DNA of 64,000 bases. Origin: DATAVB01 sp036267955. Lineage in GTDB: Bacteria > Actinomycetota > Actinomycetes > Mycobacteriales > QHCD01. The stretch lies in contig DATAVB010000115.1 of the NCBI GenBank assembly GCA_036267955.1, forward strand, positions 67,133 through 131,132. The letters run 5' to 3'. Of this stretch, positions 8,046 through 15,863 are shown piece after piece (the stretch's first letter is position 1; each line of letters opens with the position of its first letter). Position numbers and translations under genes: made by a program. The notes under the pieces were generated by a model that worked only from the letters and a program-made list of their open reading frames with translations, searched no databases and was not told the DNA's origin.

Positions 8046-8063
8046 TAATCGGACCAGCGGACC

Positions 8064-8792
8064 TCAGCGCTGGGGGCCGAGCGCCTTCCGGCCGGCCCGC
8101 AGTTCCCGGCCGACCGCGGTGGCCCGCCAGCCGGTGAATCGGGCCGCGGTCAATTCGAGTTCGCCCGGCGGCACCGCGCCGTTGTCGGACGTATGCGATG
8201 CGCCGTAGGGATTTCCGGCCTCGAACTGCACCGGGTCGGTATATCCGGGCGCCACCACGATGCCGCCGAAATGGTAGACCGACTGATACAGCGCCAACAG
8301 GGTCGATTCCTGCCCGCCGTGCGCGGTGGCGGTGGAGACGAAACCGGCGAACACCTTTCCGGCAAGCCGGCCGGCGCCCCACAACGGCCCGAGGGCGTCG
8401 AGGAACGACTTCAACTGCGCCGCGACATTGCCAAATCGGGTTGGCGTTCCAAAGAGCACGACATCGGCCCAGTCGACGTCGTCCGGCGTCGCCAACGGGA
8501 TGCCGGCGGTGGCCCGTAGATGGGCCGACCACGCCTCGTTGGCACTGATCGCCTCGGCCGGCGCATTCTCCGCGACCCGCCGCAGCCGTACGTCACCACC
8601 GGCCGCGGCGGCTCCGGTCGCCACCGCCCGGGCCATCGCGTGCACGCTGCCGGTGGCGCTGTAATAGATCACCGAAACACTGGGACCACCGTCGTTTCCG
8701 GGCCTCGGGGTGAGCAGTTCGGTCCGCTGTTCGGCCGCGGAGCCCTCGGTGAACCGCACCGTCGCGCTCCGGTCGAACCTCTCTGCCGTCAT
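8064..8792 (-). CDS. WrbA-like flavodoxin-fold NAD(P)H:quinone oxidoreductase
   Basis: About 242 residues. The flavodoxin fold starts near residue 40 with VSVIYYSATGSVHAMARAVA (FMN phosphate loop) and continues with VVLFGTPTRFGNVAAQLKSF, FVSTATAHGGQESTLLALY and VAPGYTDP...GNPYGASHTS, all hallmarks of type IV WrbA quinone reductases that make two-electron reductions. The first 38 residues are an unusual extension. ATG at 8792 was preferred to ATG at 8816 because it is nearer the domain. The 77-base gap to the clpP operon holds the dyad. Confidence 0.88.
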   Translation of the reverse strand: MTAERFDRSATVRFTEGSAAEQRTELLTPRPGNDGGPSVSVIYYSATGSVHAMARAVATGAAAAGGDVRLRRVAENAPAEAISANEAWSAHLRATAGIPLATPDDVDWADVVLFGTPTRFGNVAAQLKSFLDALGPLWGAGRLAGKVFAGFVSTATAHGGQESTLLALYQSVYHFGGIVVAPGYTDPVQFEAGNPYGASHTSDNGAVPPGELELTAARFTGWRATAVGRELRAGRKALGPQR

Positions 8793-8802
8793 GCCACCCC
8801 TT

Positions 8803-8868
8803 GATCGGTACGTCACAGCCGTCGGTACGTCTGCTGTCGGTACCTGGCAACTGTCGGTACGTGGCAGC
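8803..8868. repeat. Short tandem repeats GTCGGTACGT in a divergent promoter region
   Basis: The unit GTCGGTACGT or a close variant occurs four times at irregular spacing of about 14-20 bases (around 8804, 8821, 8837 and 8852), several followed by GGCA or CAGC. The block lies between the divergent wrbA-like and LOG genes. It could be a cluster of operator half-sites or simple slippage. Confidence 0.5.
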
Positions 8869-8913
8869 GTCCCGGTGCTCCGCCACTGTGCCGCGAAACG
8901 TTACCGTGGCGCC

Positions 8914-9723
8914 ATGACGCACGAGATCGAGAACGGGCGGGCCGGCGGGCCCCCGGAACACCTCCGCGGCCCCATCGTCCTGCGCCGGGCACAGGCGAGC
9001 ACGGAGAGCACGACCGACCAGCGACTGCTCGACGGCCGCGGTTCGGCCGACTGGGTGCACACCGATCCGTGGCGGGTGCTGCGCATCCAGTCCGAATTCG
9101 TTGAGGGATTCGGGCTGCTGGCCGAGCTGCCGCGCGCGGTCAGTGTCTTCGGCAGCGCCCGGACCCGGCGCGACGACCCGGAGTACGCGGCCGGCCGGGC
9201 CCTGGGCGCCGCGCTCGCGGACGCCGGATATGCGGTCATCACCGGCGGTGGCCCGGGCGCGATGGAGGCGGTGAACCGCGGCGCGCAGGAGGCCGGCGGC
9301 ACCAGCGTGGGGCTCGGCATCGAGTTGCCGTTCGAGCAACGGCTCAACGACTGGGTCGACATCGGGCTGAACTTCCGCTATTTCTTCGCCCGTAAGACGA
9401 TGTTTGTGAAATATGCCCAGGCCTTTGTCATTCTGCCGGGCGGATTCGGCACCCTGGACGAACTTTTCGAGGCGCTCACCCTGGTGCAGACCCGCAAGGT
9501 CACGCGATTCCCGGTCATTCTTTTCGGTACGGCGTACTGGTCGGGTCTGTTCGACTGGCTGCGCGGCACCGTGCTGGAGGCGCACAAGATCGGCGAGAAG
9601 GATCTCGACCTGCTGACCGTGACCGATGACGTCGACGAGGCGGTACGGCACATCGTCGAGGCCGGCGCCGGGCACGCCGATCACTCCGGCCACGCCACCG
9701 GTCTGCCGGCCACCGGTCGCTGA
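8914..9723 (+). CDS. LOG-family protein (cytokinin riboside phosphorylase-like)
   Basis: A Rossmann-like LOG domain (about residues 70-250) in a 269-residue protein. It has the family signatures V-F-G-S-A-R-T, AVITGGGPGAMEAVNRGA (PGGxGTxxE-type partner site) and AFVILPGGFGTLDELFEALTL. LOG proteins hydrolyse nucleoside 5'-monophosphates to base plus ribose 5-phosphate. The N-terminal 65 residues (PEHLRGPIVLRRAQ, TDQRLLD) match the longer actinobacterial subfamily typified by Rv1205. The gene is followed by a shorter LOG gene in TGATG overlap, so the two are translationally coupled. Confidence 0.9.
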   Translation: MTHEIENGRAGGPPEHLRGPIVLRRAQASTESTTDQRLLDGRGSADWVHTDPWRVLRIQSEFVEGFGLLAELPRAVSVFGSARTRRDDPEYAAGRALGAALADAGYAVITGGGPGAMEAVNRGAQEAGGTSVGLGIELPFEQRLNDWVDIGLNFRYFFARKTMFVKYAQAFVILPGGFGTLDELFEALTLVQTRKVTRFPVILFGTAYWSGLFDWLRGTVLEAHKIGEKDLDLLTVTDDVDEAVRHIVEAGAGHADHSGHATGLPATGR

Positions 9724-10259
9724 TGGCGACGATCTGCGTCTACTGCGCGTCGGCCACCGGCATCGACGCGCGGTACGTCGAGCTCGCCGGCGCCGTCGGG
9801 ACCGAGTTGGCCCGGCGCGGGCACGACCTCGTCACCGGCGGTGGCACCGTCTCGATGATGGGGGCCGTCGCAAAGGCGGCCCGGGCCGGCGGGGCCCGGA
9901 GCACCGGGGTGATCCCGCGGTCGCTGCTGGACGTGGAGGTCGGCGACCAGCACGCGGACGAACTGGTCGTGGTGGAGACGATGCGCGAACGCAAGGCCGA
10001 GATGGAACGCCGCAGCGACGGCTTTCTGGCCCTGCCCGGCGGGATCGGCACGCTCGAGGAACTGTTCGAGGTCTGGACCTCGCGGACCCTGTCGATGCAC
10101 GACAAGCCCGTCGTCGTGCTCGATCACGACAACTTCTTCGGTCCACTGTGGACATTTGTGGATGCGCTGGTGGAGAAGCAGTTCGTCCGACCCGGCGCCT
10201 ACCGGGCGCTGATCGTCCGGGACTCGGTCGAGAAGGCGCTCGCCGCCGCCGCGCCGTAA
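9723..10259 (+). CDS. LOG-family protein, short form
   Basis: A 178-residue single-domain LOG protein with ICVYCASATGID at the N-terminus, LVTGGGTVSMMGAVA, RKAEMERRSDGFLALPGG and GIGTLEELFEVWT. The R-K-x-x-M and P-G-G-x-G-T-x-x-E motifs, which define active phosphoribohydrolases, are complete. The ATG overlaps the stop of the previous LOG gene. Two different LOG paralogues in one operon suggest either distinct substrates or a shared purine-salvage role. It ends before palindromic copy 2. Confidence 0.92.
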   Translation: MATICVYCASATGIDARYVELAGAVGTELARRGHDLVTGGGTVSMMGAVAKAARAGGARSTGVIPRSLLDVEVGDQHADELVVVETMRERKAEMERRSDGFLALPGGIGTLEELFEVWTSRTLSMHDKPVVVLDHDNFFGPLWTFVDALVEKQFVRPGAYRALIVRDSVEKALAAAAP

Positions 10260-10319
10260 GCCGCCCGCAACGCGGGCAGGTCGGCCGCTCGGCAATATGC
10301 GGCCCCGGCATTCCCGGCC

Positions 10320-10388
10320 AGATTTCCATGATCGTGATCGGTCATTGGGGCTATAGCAACCAAAAACCGATCACGATCATGGAAATCT
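10320..10388. repeat. Palindromic interspersed element, copy 2 of 5
   Basis: Perfect 23-base arms (10320-10342 and 10366-10388), reading from AGATTTCCATGATCG and ending CGATCATGGAAATCT, enclose a loop with TTGGGGCTATAGCAACCAA. This is the longest perfect stem of the family. It lies between the convergent LOG and folP genes. Confidence 0.92.
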
Positions 10389-10438
10389 GGGGCCCGAGTC
10401 TGGACTGGGTCTGGCCGGTGCGGGCGGTCAGGCGGTGC

Positions 10439-11302
10439 TCAGGCCATGCCGCGGCGCGGTGCAATCGGCTGCCGGTCGCCGCGGATGGACGAGACCATGT
10501 CCAGCACCCGGCGGGTCGCCCGCACATCGTGGGCCCGGAAGACCCGGGCGCCCAGCCAGGCCGAGACGGCGGTCGCCGCCAGCGTCCCCTCCAACCGGTC
10601 GGCGGCCGGCAGATCGAGGGTCTCGCCGACGAAGTCCTTGCGGGACAGGGCAACCAGCACCGGCCAGCCGGTCTCGACCAGGCGGCCGAGCTCGCGGGTC
10701 ACGGTCAGCGAATGCCGGGTGTTCTTGCCGAAGTCGTGCCCCGGGTCGATCACGATCCCGTCCGGCCGTACCCCGGCCGCCGCCGCCCGCTCGGCCAGTC
10801 CGACCACTGTGGACACCACGTCCCCGGTCACGTCCGGATAGGCGACTCGGTGCGGTTTGGTACGGGGGGAGTGGTGCCCGGCATGGGTGCAGACCAGCCC
10901 GGTCCCGTACTCGGCCGCCACCGCCGCGAGGTCGGGATCGACGCCCTCCCAGGCGTCGTTGAGCAGATCCGCCCCGGCCGCGGCAACGACCCGGCCGACC
11001 TCGGCCCGCCAGGTGTCGACGCTGATCACCAAGTCGGGGTGCCGGTCCCGGACGGCCTCGACCATGCCGCCGACCCGCCGGATCTCCTCCGCGGCGTCGA
11101 CCGGCGTGCCGGGACCGGCCCGCACGCCGCCGATGTCGACGAGGTCGGCGCCTTCGTCCACGGCCCGGTCGACCGCCGCGAGCGCCGACTCCAACTCGTA
11201 GGTCGCGCCCTGGTCGTAGAACGAATCCGGGGTCCGGTTGACGATCGCCATCACCAGCAGTTGCTCGTCGCCGAAGGTGTGGCTACCCAGCCGTAGCGGC
11301 AT
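10439..11302 (-). CDS. folP: Dihydropteroate synthase family protein
   Basis: 287 residues, TIM barrel. It joins p-aminobenzoate to dihydropterin pyrophosphate in folate synthesis. Conserved blocks are LLVMAIVNRTPDSFYDQG (N-R-T-P-D-S-F), ADLVDIGGVRAGPG, ISVDTWRAEV, DLLNDAWEG and GIVIDPGHDFGKNT. The usual G-G-E-S-T/S-R segment reads IGGVRAGPG here, which is the FolP2 type. M. tuberculosis FolP2 (Rv1207), in the same neighbourhood, lacks demonstrable DHPS activity, so the true role may differ. ATG at 11302 was chosen over a long upstream extension with no family similarity. Confidence 0.88.
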   Translation of the reverse strand: MPLRLGSHTFGDEQLLVMAIVNRTPDSFYDQGATYELESALAAVDRAVDEGADLVDIGGVRAGPGTPVDAAEEIRRVGGMVEAVRDRHPDLVISVDTWRAEVGRVVAAAGADLLNDAWEGVDPDLAAVAAEYGTGLVCTHAGHHSPRTKPHRVAYPDVTGDVVSTVVGLAERAAAAGVRPDGIVIDPGHDFGKNTRHSLTVTRELGRLVETGWPVLVALSRKDFVGETLDLPAADRLEGTLAATAVSAWLGARVFRAHDVRATRRVLDMVSSIRGDRQPIAPRRGMA

Positions 11303-11386
11303 GTCCTGCCTTTCCGGTCCGTCCGGTCGATGTCCGGCCGGAGGGGCATTCGGTATCGGTTGACTCAGCGTGACACGATCGCATCC

Positions 11387-11749
11387 GTGGTCACTTTCCT
11401 GCTCTACATTCTGGGCCTCATCGTGGTCGGCGGGCTGCTGTTCGTCGTCGCGTCGTTCGCGTTCGGCCGCGGCGAGGAGCTCGCGCCGCTGCCCAAGGAC
11501 ACCACGCCGCTGGAGCTGCCCGACGAGCGTCCCGTCCTGGGTACGGACGTGCGCAGGCTCCGCATGCCGGTGGTGTTCCGCGGCTACCGGATGACCGAGG
11601 TGGACTGGTTGCTGGAGGAGCTCGCCGAGGCGCTGGACGACCGGGACCACGAGATCGCCCAACTGCGCGCCGACGCCGGGGTCGAGGCCGCCGACCGGAC
11701 CAGTCACGCCCGACACGCCCGGCACGACGACGAGCGTCCCGAGCTGTGA
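11387..11749 (+). CDS. DivIVA-domain membrane protein (Rv1209-like)
   Basis: About 120 residues. A transmembrane segment (VTFLLYILGLIVVGGLLF, residues 2-20) is followed by a cytoplasmic domain with MPVVFRGYRMTEVDWLLEELAEAL, the short DivIVA motif in which F-R-G-Y links to a coiled coil. The start GTG at 11387 places the membrane helix at the extreme N-terminus. It sits between folP and tag as in Mycobacterium. The stop overlaps the tag start (GTGA). A role in cell-wall growth or polar localisation is plausible from the domain only. Confidence 0.8.
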   Translation: MVTFLLYILGLIVVGGLLFVVASFAFGRGEELAPLPKDTTPLELPDERPVLGTDVRRLRMPVVFRGYRMTEVDWLLEELAEALDDRDHEIAQLRADAGVEAADRTSHARHARHDDERPEL

Positions 11750-12315
11750 GCGCGGCGGTGCTGGTCGGTGCGGACGGCCGGCCGCGGTGCCCGTGGGCGG
11801 GCAGCGCGCCGGAGTACGTCGCCTATCACGACGAGGAGTGGGGTCGGGAGCTGCGCGGCGACGATGCGCTGTTCGAACGGCTCTGTCTGGAGGCGTTCCA
11901 GTCGGGGCTGTCCTGGATCACGATCCTGCGCAAGCGCCCGGCGTTCCGGGAGGCGTTCGCCGGCTTCTTGATCGAACGGGTCGCGGAGTTCGGGCCGGAC
12001 GACGAGGCCCGGTTGCTCGAAAATGCCGGCATCGTACGGAACCGGGCCAAGATCAGCGCGGCCATCGCCAACGCCAAGGTCGCGGCCGAGCTCTCCGACG
12101 GGCTCTCCGAGCTGCTCTGGTCCTACGCGCCGAGCAAGCAGCGCCGACCGAAGACGGTGGCCGACATCCCGGCCATCAGCCCGGAATCCACGACAATGGC
12201 CCGGGATCTGAAGAAGCGCGGCTTCCGATTCGTCGGTCCGACCACCGCGTACGCGCTGATGCAGGCCAGCGGCATGGTCGACGACCATCTCCGCGACTGC
12301 TGGTGCGCCGCCTGA
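11746..12315 (+). CDS. tag: DNA-3-methyladenine glycosylase I
   Basis: A 189-residue base-excision repair enzyme that removes 3-methyladenine from DNA. CPWAG near residue 16, YHDEEWGRELR, LEAFQSGLSWITILRKR and RNRAKISAAIANA are Tag signatures. The C-terminal VDDHLRDCWC supplies the His and Cys that, with the N-terminal Cys and His, bind the structural zinc. GTG start overlapping the previous stop. A strong hairpin (12360-12422) follows. Confidence 0.95.
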   Translation: MSAAVLVGADGRPRCPWAGSAPEYVAYHDEEWGRELRGDDALFERLCLEAFQSGLSWITILRKRPAFREAFAGFLIERVAEFGPDDEARLLENAGIVRNRAKISAAIANAKVAAELSDGLSELLWSYAPSKQRRPKTVADIPAISPESTTMARDLKKRGFRFVGPTTAYALMQASGMVDDHLRDCWCAA

Positions 12316-12359
12316 CCGTCGACGGCAGCGCTCTCAGCCTGCCGGGATCGCGCCCTCCT

Positions 12360-12422
12360 CGATCGGAGTGCGCTTTGATCCGCATTTCGTCGCTCAGGGA
12401 CGGGTAAAGCGCGCTTCGATCG
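12360..12422. terminator. Long hairpin between convergent genes
   Basis: CGATCGGAGTGCGCTTT (12360-12376) pairs with AAAGCGCGCTTCGATCG (12406-12422) across 17 positions, two of them G-U, with a 29-base loop. It lies between tag and the convergent reductase gene, so it may terminate transcription from both sides. There is no T-tract. It is not related to the five-copy palindrome. Confidence 0.5.
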
Positions 12423-12433
12423 GACTGGGGCGA

Positions 12434-13222
12434 TCAGTCGGCGGGGCGTTCGTACCGCCCGTAGACCTCGGCGGCGGCCTCGTGGAATCCGGCCGGTTGC
12501 CCGGCTTCGGCGAAGGTACGGGCGATCTCGGTCATCTCCGCGGTCCACCGCCAGCCCTTGGCCCGGGCCGAGTCGAGCGCCGACTCCCACCGGTCGGCCA
12601 GCGCCGGCTGCGACCGGGCCCACTCGGCCGCCAGCGCGTCCTCGACGCCGTGCCCGCGCGCCGCCTCGCGCAGTGCCAGCAACAGCGCCGCGCTGCCCTT
12701 CGTCCACGCCGCGTACGTCATCTTCAGCGCCGAGGCCGCCGTCGTACCACCGTCCAGCGCGATAGCCTCCAGCGGACCGCCGCCCAGCAGGCCCGCGAGT
12801 TCCGCGGCCCGATCACCGGAAAGAAACAGCCGGGTCCGGCCGCGTTCGGTCGGCGGCGGTCCGACCACGCCACCGTCGACGTACGCCGCCGAGCCGCCGA
12901 CGGTCTCGGCGACCCGCGTGGCGGTGCCAGGCGAGATCGCGTTCGCGTCCAGATAGATGCCGGAAAACCCCTGCGCGGCAACCGAAGCAGCGACCTCGAG
13001 CGCCGCGTGCGGCGGGCAGATCGAGACGATCACGTCGGCCGCGGCGCACACCGCCGCGACCGAACCGGCATCTCGGAGGCCGGCGGCCGAGGCCCGCCGG
13101 GTCGTCGCCGCGCTGCGCCCAGGGCCGGCCCAGCACACCGGCAGGTCCCGGCCGCGCAGGGCGGCGCCGATCGCCGCCCCCATCTCGCCGGGATGCAGGA
13201 TTCCGAGTTCGGGCATGGTCAC
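12434..13222 (-). CDS. NAD(P)-dependent oxidoreductase, DUF1932 type
   Basis: 262 residues. The N-terminal Rossmann domain opens with ELGILHPGEMGAAIGAALRG (nucleotide-binding Gly pattern), like 6-phosphogluconate or beta-hydroxyacid dehydrogenases, and continues with DVIVSICPPHAALEV and DANAISPGTA. The C-terminal helical domain contains LKMTYAAWTKGSAALLLALRE, typical of DUF1932, whose lysine corresponds to the catalytic lysine of the superfamily. GTG at 13222 overlaps the enoyl-CoA hydratase stop (GTGA); ATG at 13216 is the alternative. Substrate unknown. Confidence 0.85.
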   Translation of the reverse strand: MTMPELGILHPGEMGAAIGAALRGRDLPVCWAGPGRSAATTRRASAAGLRDAGSVAAVCAAADVIVSICPPHAALEVAASVAAQGFSGIYLDANAISPGTATRVAETVGGSAAYVDGGVVGPPPTERGRTRLFLSGDRAAELAGLLGGGPLEAIALDGGTTAASALKMTYAAWTKGSAALLLALREAARGHGVEDALAAEWARSQPALADRWESALDSARAKGWRWTAEMTEIARTFAEAGQPAGFHEAAAEVYGRYERPAD

Positions 13223-14007
13223 TTCCCGGTGAAGGTGGGTCGTTGCTTGGCCAGGAACGCGGCGGTGCCGTTGTGGTGGTCGGCGGTCCCACCCAACGCG
13301 GCCTGCAGTTCGGCTTCCTTCGCCAGCGCTTCATCGAAGGTCGAGGTCTCCGCGTAGATCAGGCTCTCCTTGATCGCGGCGTAGGCCAGGGTCGGCCCGG
13401 CGGCCAACCGCGTCGCCAGTTCGGCGGCGGCGGGCAGCACCCGGTCGTCCGGCACGACCGCGTTCACCATCCCCATCTCCAGCGCCTGTTCGGCGGTGAC
13501 CCGCTCGGCCAGGAGCGCGAGGGCGCTGGCCCGGGCGTGTCCGATCAACCGGGGCAACAGCCAGGACGCTCCGCTGTCCAGCGACAGCCCGACCCCGGCG
13601 AAGGCGAGCAGGAAGCTGGCACTCTCGGCCATCACCCGGAAGTCCGCGGCGAGCGCGAACGACGCCCCCGCGCCGGCGGCGACGCCGTTCACCGCGGCGA
13701 TGACGGGCTTCGGCATGCCGAGGATCGCCCGGGCGATCGGGTTGAAGTGTTCGGTGACCGTGGTCAGCGGCGCCGGATCGCCGGCCTCCAGCAGCGCGGC
13801 GTGTTCGGCCAGGTCCTGCCCGGCGCTGAACGCCGAACCGGCCCCGGTGAGGATGACCGCCCGGACCCCGGAGTCGTCGGAAACCCGCTGCAATGCGCCC
13901 AGCAGCGCCGTTTTGAACTCCAGCGAGGCCGAGTTGAGGGAGCCAGGACGGTTGAAGGTGATGGTTGCGACCGCGTCGTTCACAGCCACGAGTACGGATT
14001 CGGACAC
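13219..14007 (-). CDS. Enoyl-CoA hydratase/isomerase family protein
   Basis: 262 residues of crotonase fold. Features are ATITFNRPGSLNSASLEF, VILTGAGSAFSAGQDLAEH (CoA-binding and oxyanion region, S-A-G-x-D-L), KPVIAAVNGVAAGAGASFALAAD (second oxyanion Gly), and LDSGASWLLPRLIG, where hydratases usually have the catalytic Glu as P-E-x-G. The D-S-G-A-S pattern suggests PaaG/isomerase-like chemistry or loss of the second acid. GTG at 14007 has GGAGG eight bases upstream. It is translationally coupled to the downstream reductase. Confidence 0.9.
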   Translation of the reverse strand: MSESVLVAVNDAVATITFNRPGSLNSASLEFKTALLGALQRVSDDSGVRAVILTGAGSAFSAGQDLAEHAALLEAGDPAPLTTVTEHFNPIARAILGMPKPVIAAVNGVAAGAGASFALAADFRVMAESASFLLAFAGVGLSLDSGASWLLPRLIGHARASALALLAERVTAEQALEMGMVNAVVPDDRVLPAAAELATRLAAGPTLAYAAIKESLIYAETSTFDEALAKEAELQAALGGTADHHNGTAAFLAKQRPTFTGK

Positions 14008-14213
14008 CGTCTGATCCTCCCGGGTTTGTCGACTTACGCCGTGGCCTGACACTACTGCGACCAAGATCCCTCTAGACTGTGGCGATCGGTGACCCGGGGG
14101 GAGAACGTTGGTCCTGTCGCCACCCGACCCGGTCGGGCGGCAGATGCGCTGTCGGGAACGCTGTCGGAGAACGAGCACGGTCGGTCGGGCGCCGGCTGCT
14201 GGAGGAGGCACGA

Positions 14214-14381
14214 ATGGCGGCCATGAAGCCGCGGACGGGTGACGGTCCGCTCGAGGTCACCAAGGAGGGACGTGGAATTGTCATGCGCGTCCCATTGGAG
14301 GGTGGCGGACGACTTGTCGTCGAGATGTCCGCTGAGGAAGCTGCCGCCCTGAGCGAAGCACTGAAAACCGCAGTCGACTAG
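14214..14381 (+). CDS. DUF3117 protein (Rv1211-like), 55 residues
   Basis: A very small, highly conserved actinobacterial protein. The sequence starts MAAMKPRTGDGPLEVTKEG and ends in an acidic helix EMSAEEAAALSEALKTAV. A strong GGAGGAGG site precedes ATG at 14214. It is found next to the glycogen genes in Mycobacterium, and the same order holds here. The function is unknown; M. tuberculosis Rv1211 has been described as calmodulin-like, which I cannot confirm from sequence. Confidence 0.93.
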   Translation: MAAMKPRTGDGPLEVTKEGRGIVMRVPLEGGGRLVVEMSAEEAAALSEALKTAVD

Positions 14382-14416
14382 TTACCACCAGTACAACTCA
14401 CCACCAGTACGCATTT

Positions 14417-14503
14417 GGGCACCCAGCGCCGCCGGCGGTGGGTGCCCCGCCATAACGCACCCGGCCTCGGCCGTGCGGCTTCTCGCCGCATGGCGGGGCC
14501 GGG
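14417..14503. terminator. Two adjacent GC-rich hairpins between convergent DUF3117 and glgA
   Basis: GGGCACCCA (14417-14425) pairs perfectly with TGGGTGCCC (14439-14447). A second stem, CCCGGCC (14460-14466) with GGCCGGG (14497-14503), encloses an inner GTGCGGC/GCCGCAT stem. The first hairpin follows DUF3117 and the second precedes the end of glgA, so each may end one transcript. Just upstream, CCACCAGTAC is repeated directly twice. Confidence 0.55.
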
Positions 14504-14515
14504 TCTGTGCTCAGC

Positions 14516-15682
14516 TCAGCGCAGTGAGTTGTAGATCTCGGCGGTCTGCCGGGCCACCTCGGTCCAGGAGAAGTCCGACAGGGCGCGCTTCCGCCCGGCC
14601 TCGCCCATCCGCCCCGCCAGCGCCGGATCCGCGAGCAGCGCGTTCAACGCGTCGGCCAGCCCCTCTTCGACGGCACCGTCCAATGTCACCAGCGTCCCGG
14701 TGACCCCGTCCTGGACCACCTCGGGGATGCCGCCGACCCGGGTGGCGACCACCGGAATCCCGCACGCCATCGCCTCCAGGTTGACGATGCCGAGCGGTTC
14801 GTACGTGGACGGACAGCAGAAGACCCGGGCGTGCGACAGCAACTCGACGACCGCTGGGCGCGGCACCATCTCCCGGATCCACAGCACCCCGCGGCGGGCC
14901 GCCTGCAGTTCGGCGACGGCGGCGGTCATCTCGGCGGCGATCTCCGGGGTGTCCGGCGCGCCCGCGCAGAGCACCAGCTGCGCCTCGGGGGCGAGCGCGT
15001 GCGCGGCGCGGACGAGGTGGATCAGCCCTTTCTGCCGGGTGATCCGGCCGACGAACAGGACGTACGGCCGGTCCGGGTCGACGCCGTACCGTTCCAGCGC
15101 CGCGGCCGAGGTGACCGGGCGGTAGATGTTGCTGTCGATGCCGTTGTAGACGACGTGCACCCGCTCCGGGTCGACCTGCGGATAATGCGCCAGCACGTCA
15201 GCGCGCATCCCCTCGCTGACCGCGATGATCGCCGACGCGGAGTTGTACGCGGTCCGCTCGGCCCAGGAGGAGATGCGGTAACCGCCGCCGAGCTGCTCGG
15301 CCTTCCACGGCCGCTGCGGCTCGAGCGAATGCGCGGTCACCACGTGCGGGGTCCCGTACAGCAGGCAGGCCAGATGCCCGGCCATGTTGGCGTACCAGGT
15401 GTGCGAATGCACGATGTCGCAATCGCCGACGGCGGCGGCCATCTCCAGGTCCGCGCCGAGCGTGCCGAGCGCCGGGTTGGCCGCGGCGAGCTCGGCGGGC
15501 GGCAGGTACGCCGCCGCATCCGGCCGGTTGGCGCCGAAGCAGTGCACGTCGACCCGCAGGTCCAGCGCGCGCAGACTGGCGACCAGATGCTCGACGTGCA
15601 CCCCCGCGCCGCCATAAATCTCCGGCGGATATTCCCGCGTGAGTACGCCGACCCGCGGTGCCGCGCCGGGGTATCCAGTCAT
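14516..15682 (-). CDS. glgA: Glycogen synthase / ADP-glucose glycosyltransferase, GT4 type
   Basis: 388 residues of GT-B fold. The N-terminus RVGVLTREYPPEIYGGAGVH and the sugar-nucleotide block STYEPLGIVNLEAMACGIPVVAT (E-x7-E motif) are typical of actinobacterial GlgA/GlgM. In Mycobacterium the equivalent Rv1212c uses ADP-glucose to make maltose 1-phosphate as well as to extend glucan. It is divergent from glgC, which supplies the ADP-glucose, with 181 bases between the two starts. Confidence 0.93.
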   Translation of the reverse strand: MTGYPGAAPRVGVLTREYPPEIYGGAGVHVEHLVASLRALDLRVDVHCFGANRPDAAAYLPPAELAAANPALGTLGADLEMAAAVGDCDIVHSHTWYANMAGHLACLLYGTPHVVTAHSLEPQRPWKAEQLGGGYRISSWAERTAYNSASAIIAVSEGMRADVLAHYPQVDPERVHVVYNGIDSNIYRPVTSAAALERYGVDPDRPYVLFVGRITRQKGLIHLVRAAHALAPEAQLVLCAGAPDTPEIAAEMTAAVAELQAARRGVLWIREMVPRPAVVELLSHARVFCCPSTYEPLGIVNLEAMACGIPVVATRVGGIPEVVQDGVTGTLVTLDGAVEEGLADALNALLADPALAGRMGEAGRKRALSDFSWTEVARQTAEIYNSLR

Positions 15683-15863
15683 CGTGCTGACGCCTCTCGT
15701 TGAACCGATCAGTCGCGCTCTTCGGCTGGGCTATCTCGGACTGTATGGCCTGTCCGGTCGGGCAGCACCTCCGGGCGGCCCATCGATAACTACGTCGATA
15801 AATTGGTGCGACGTTCTGTCGCCGGACCTGCCGATGCAACACATCACGGATAGGCTTCAGCGC

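Noticed and set aside
14046..14078. Promoter CTGACA...TAGACT before DUF3117
   Set aside because: The spacer of 21 bases is too long for a housekeeping promoter.
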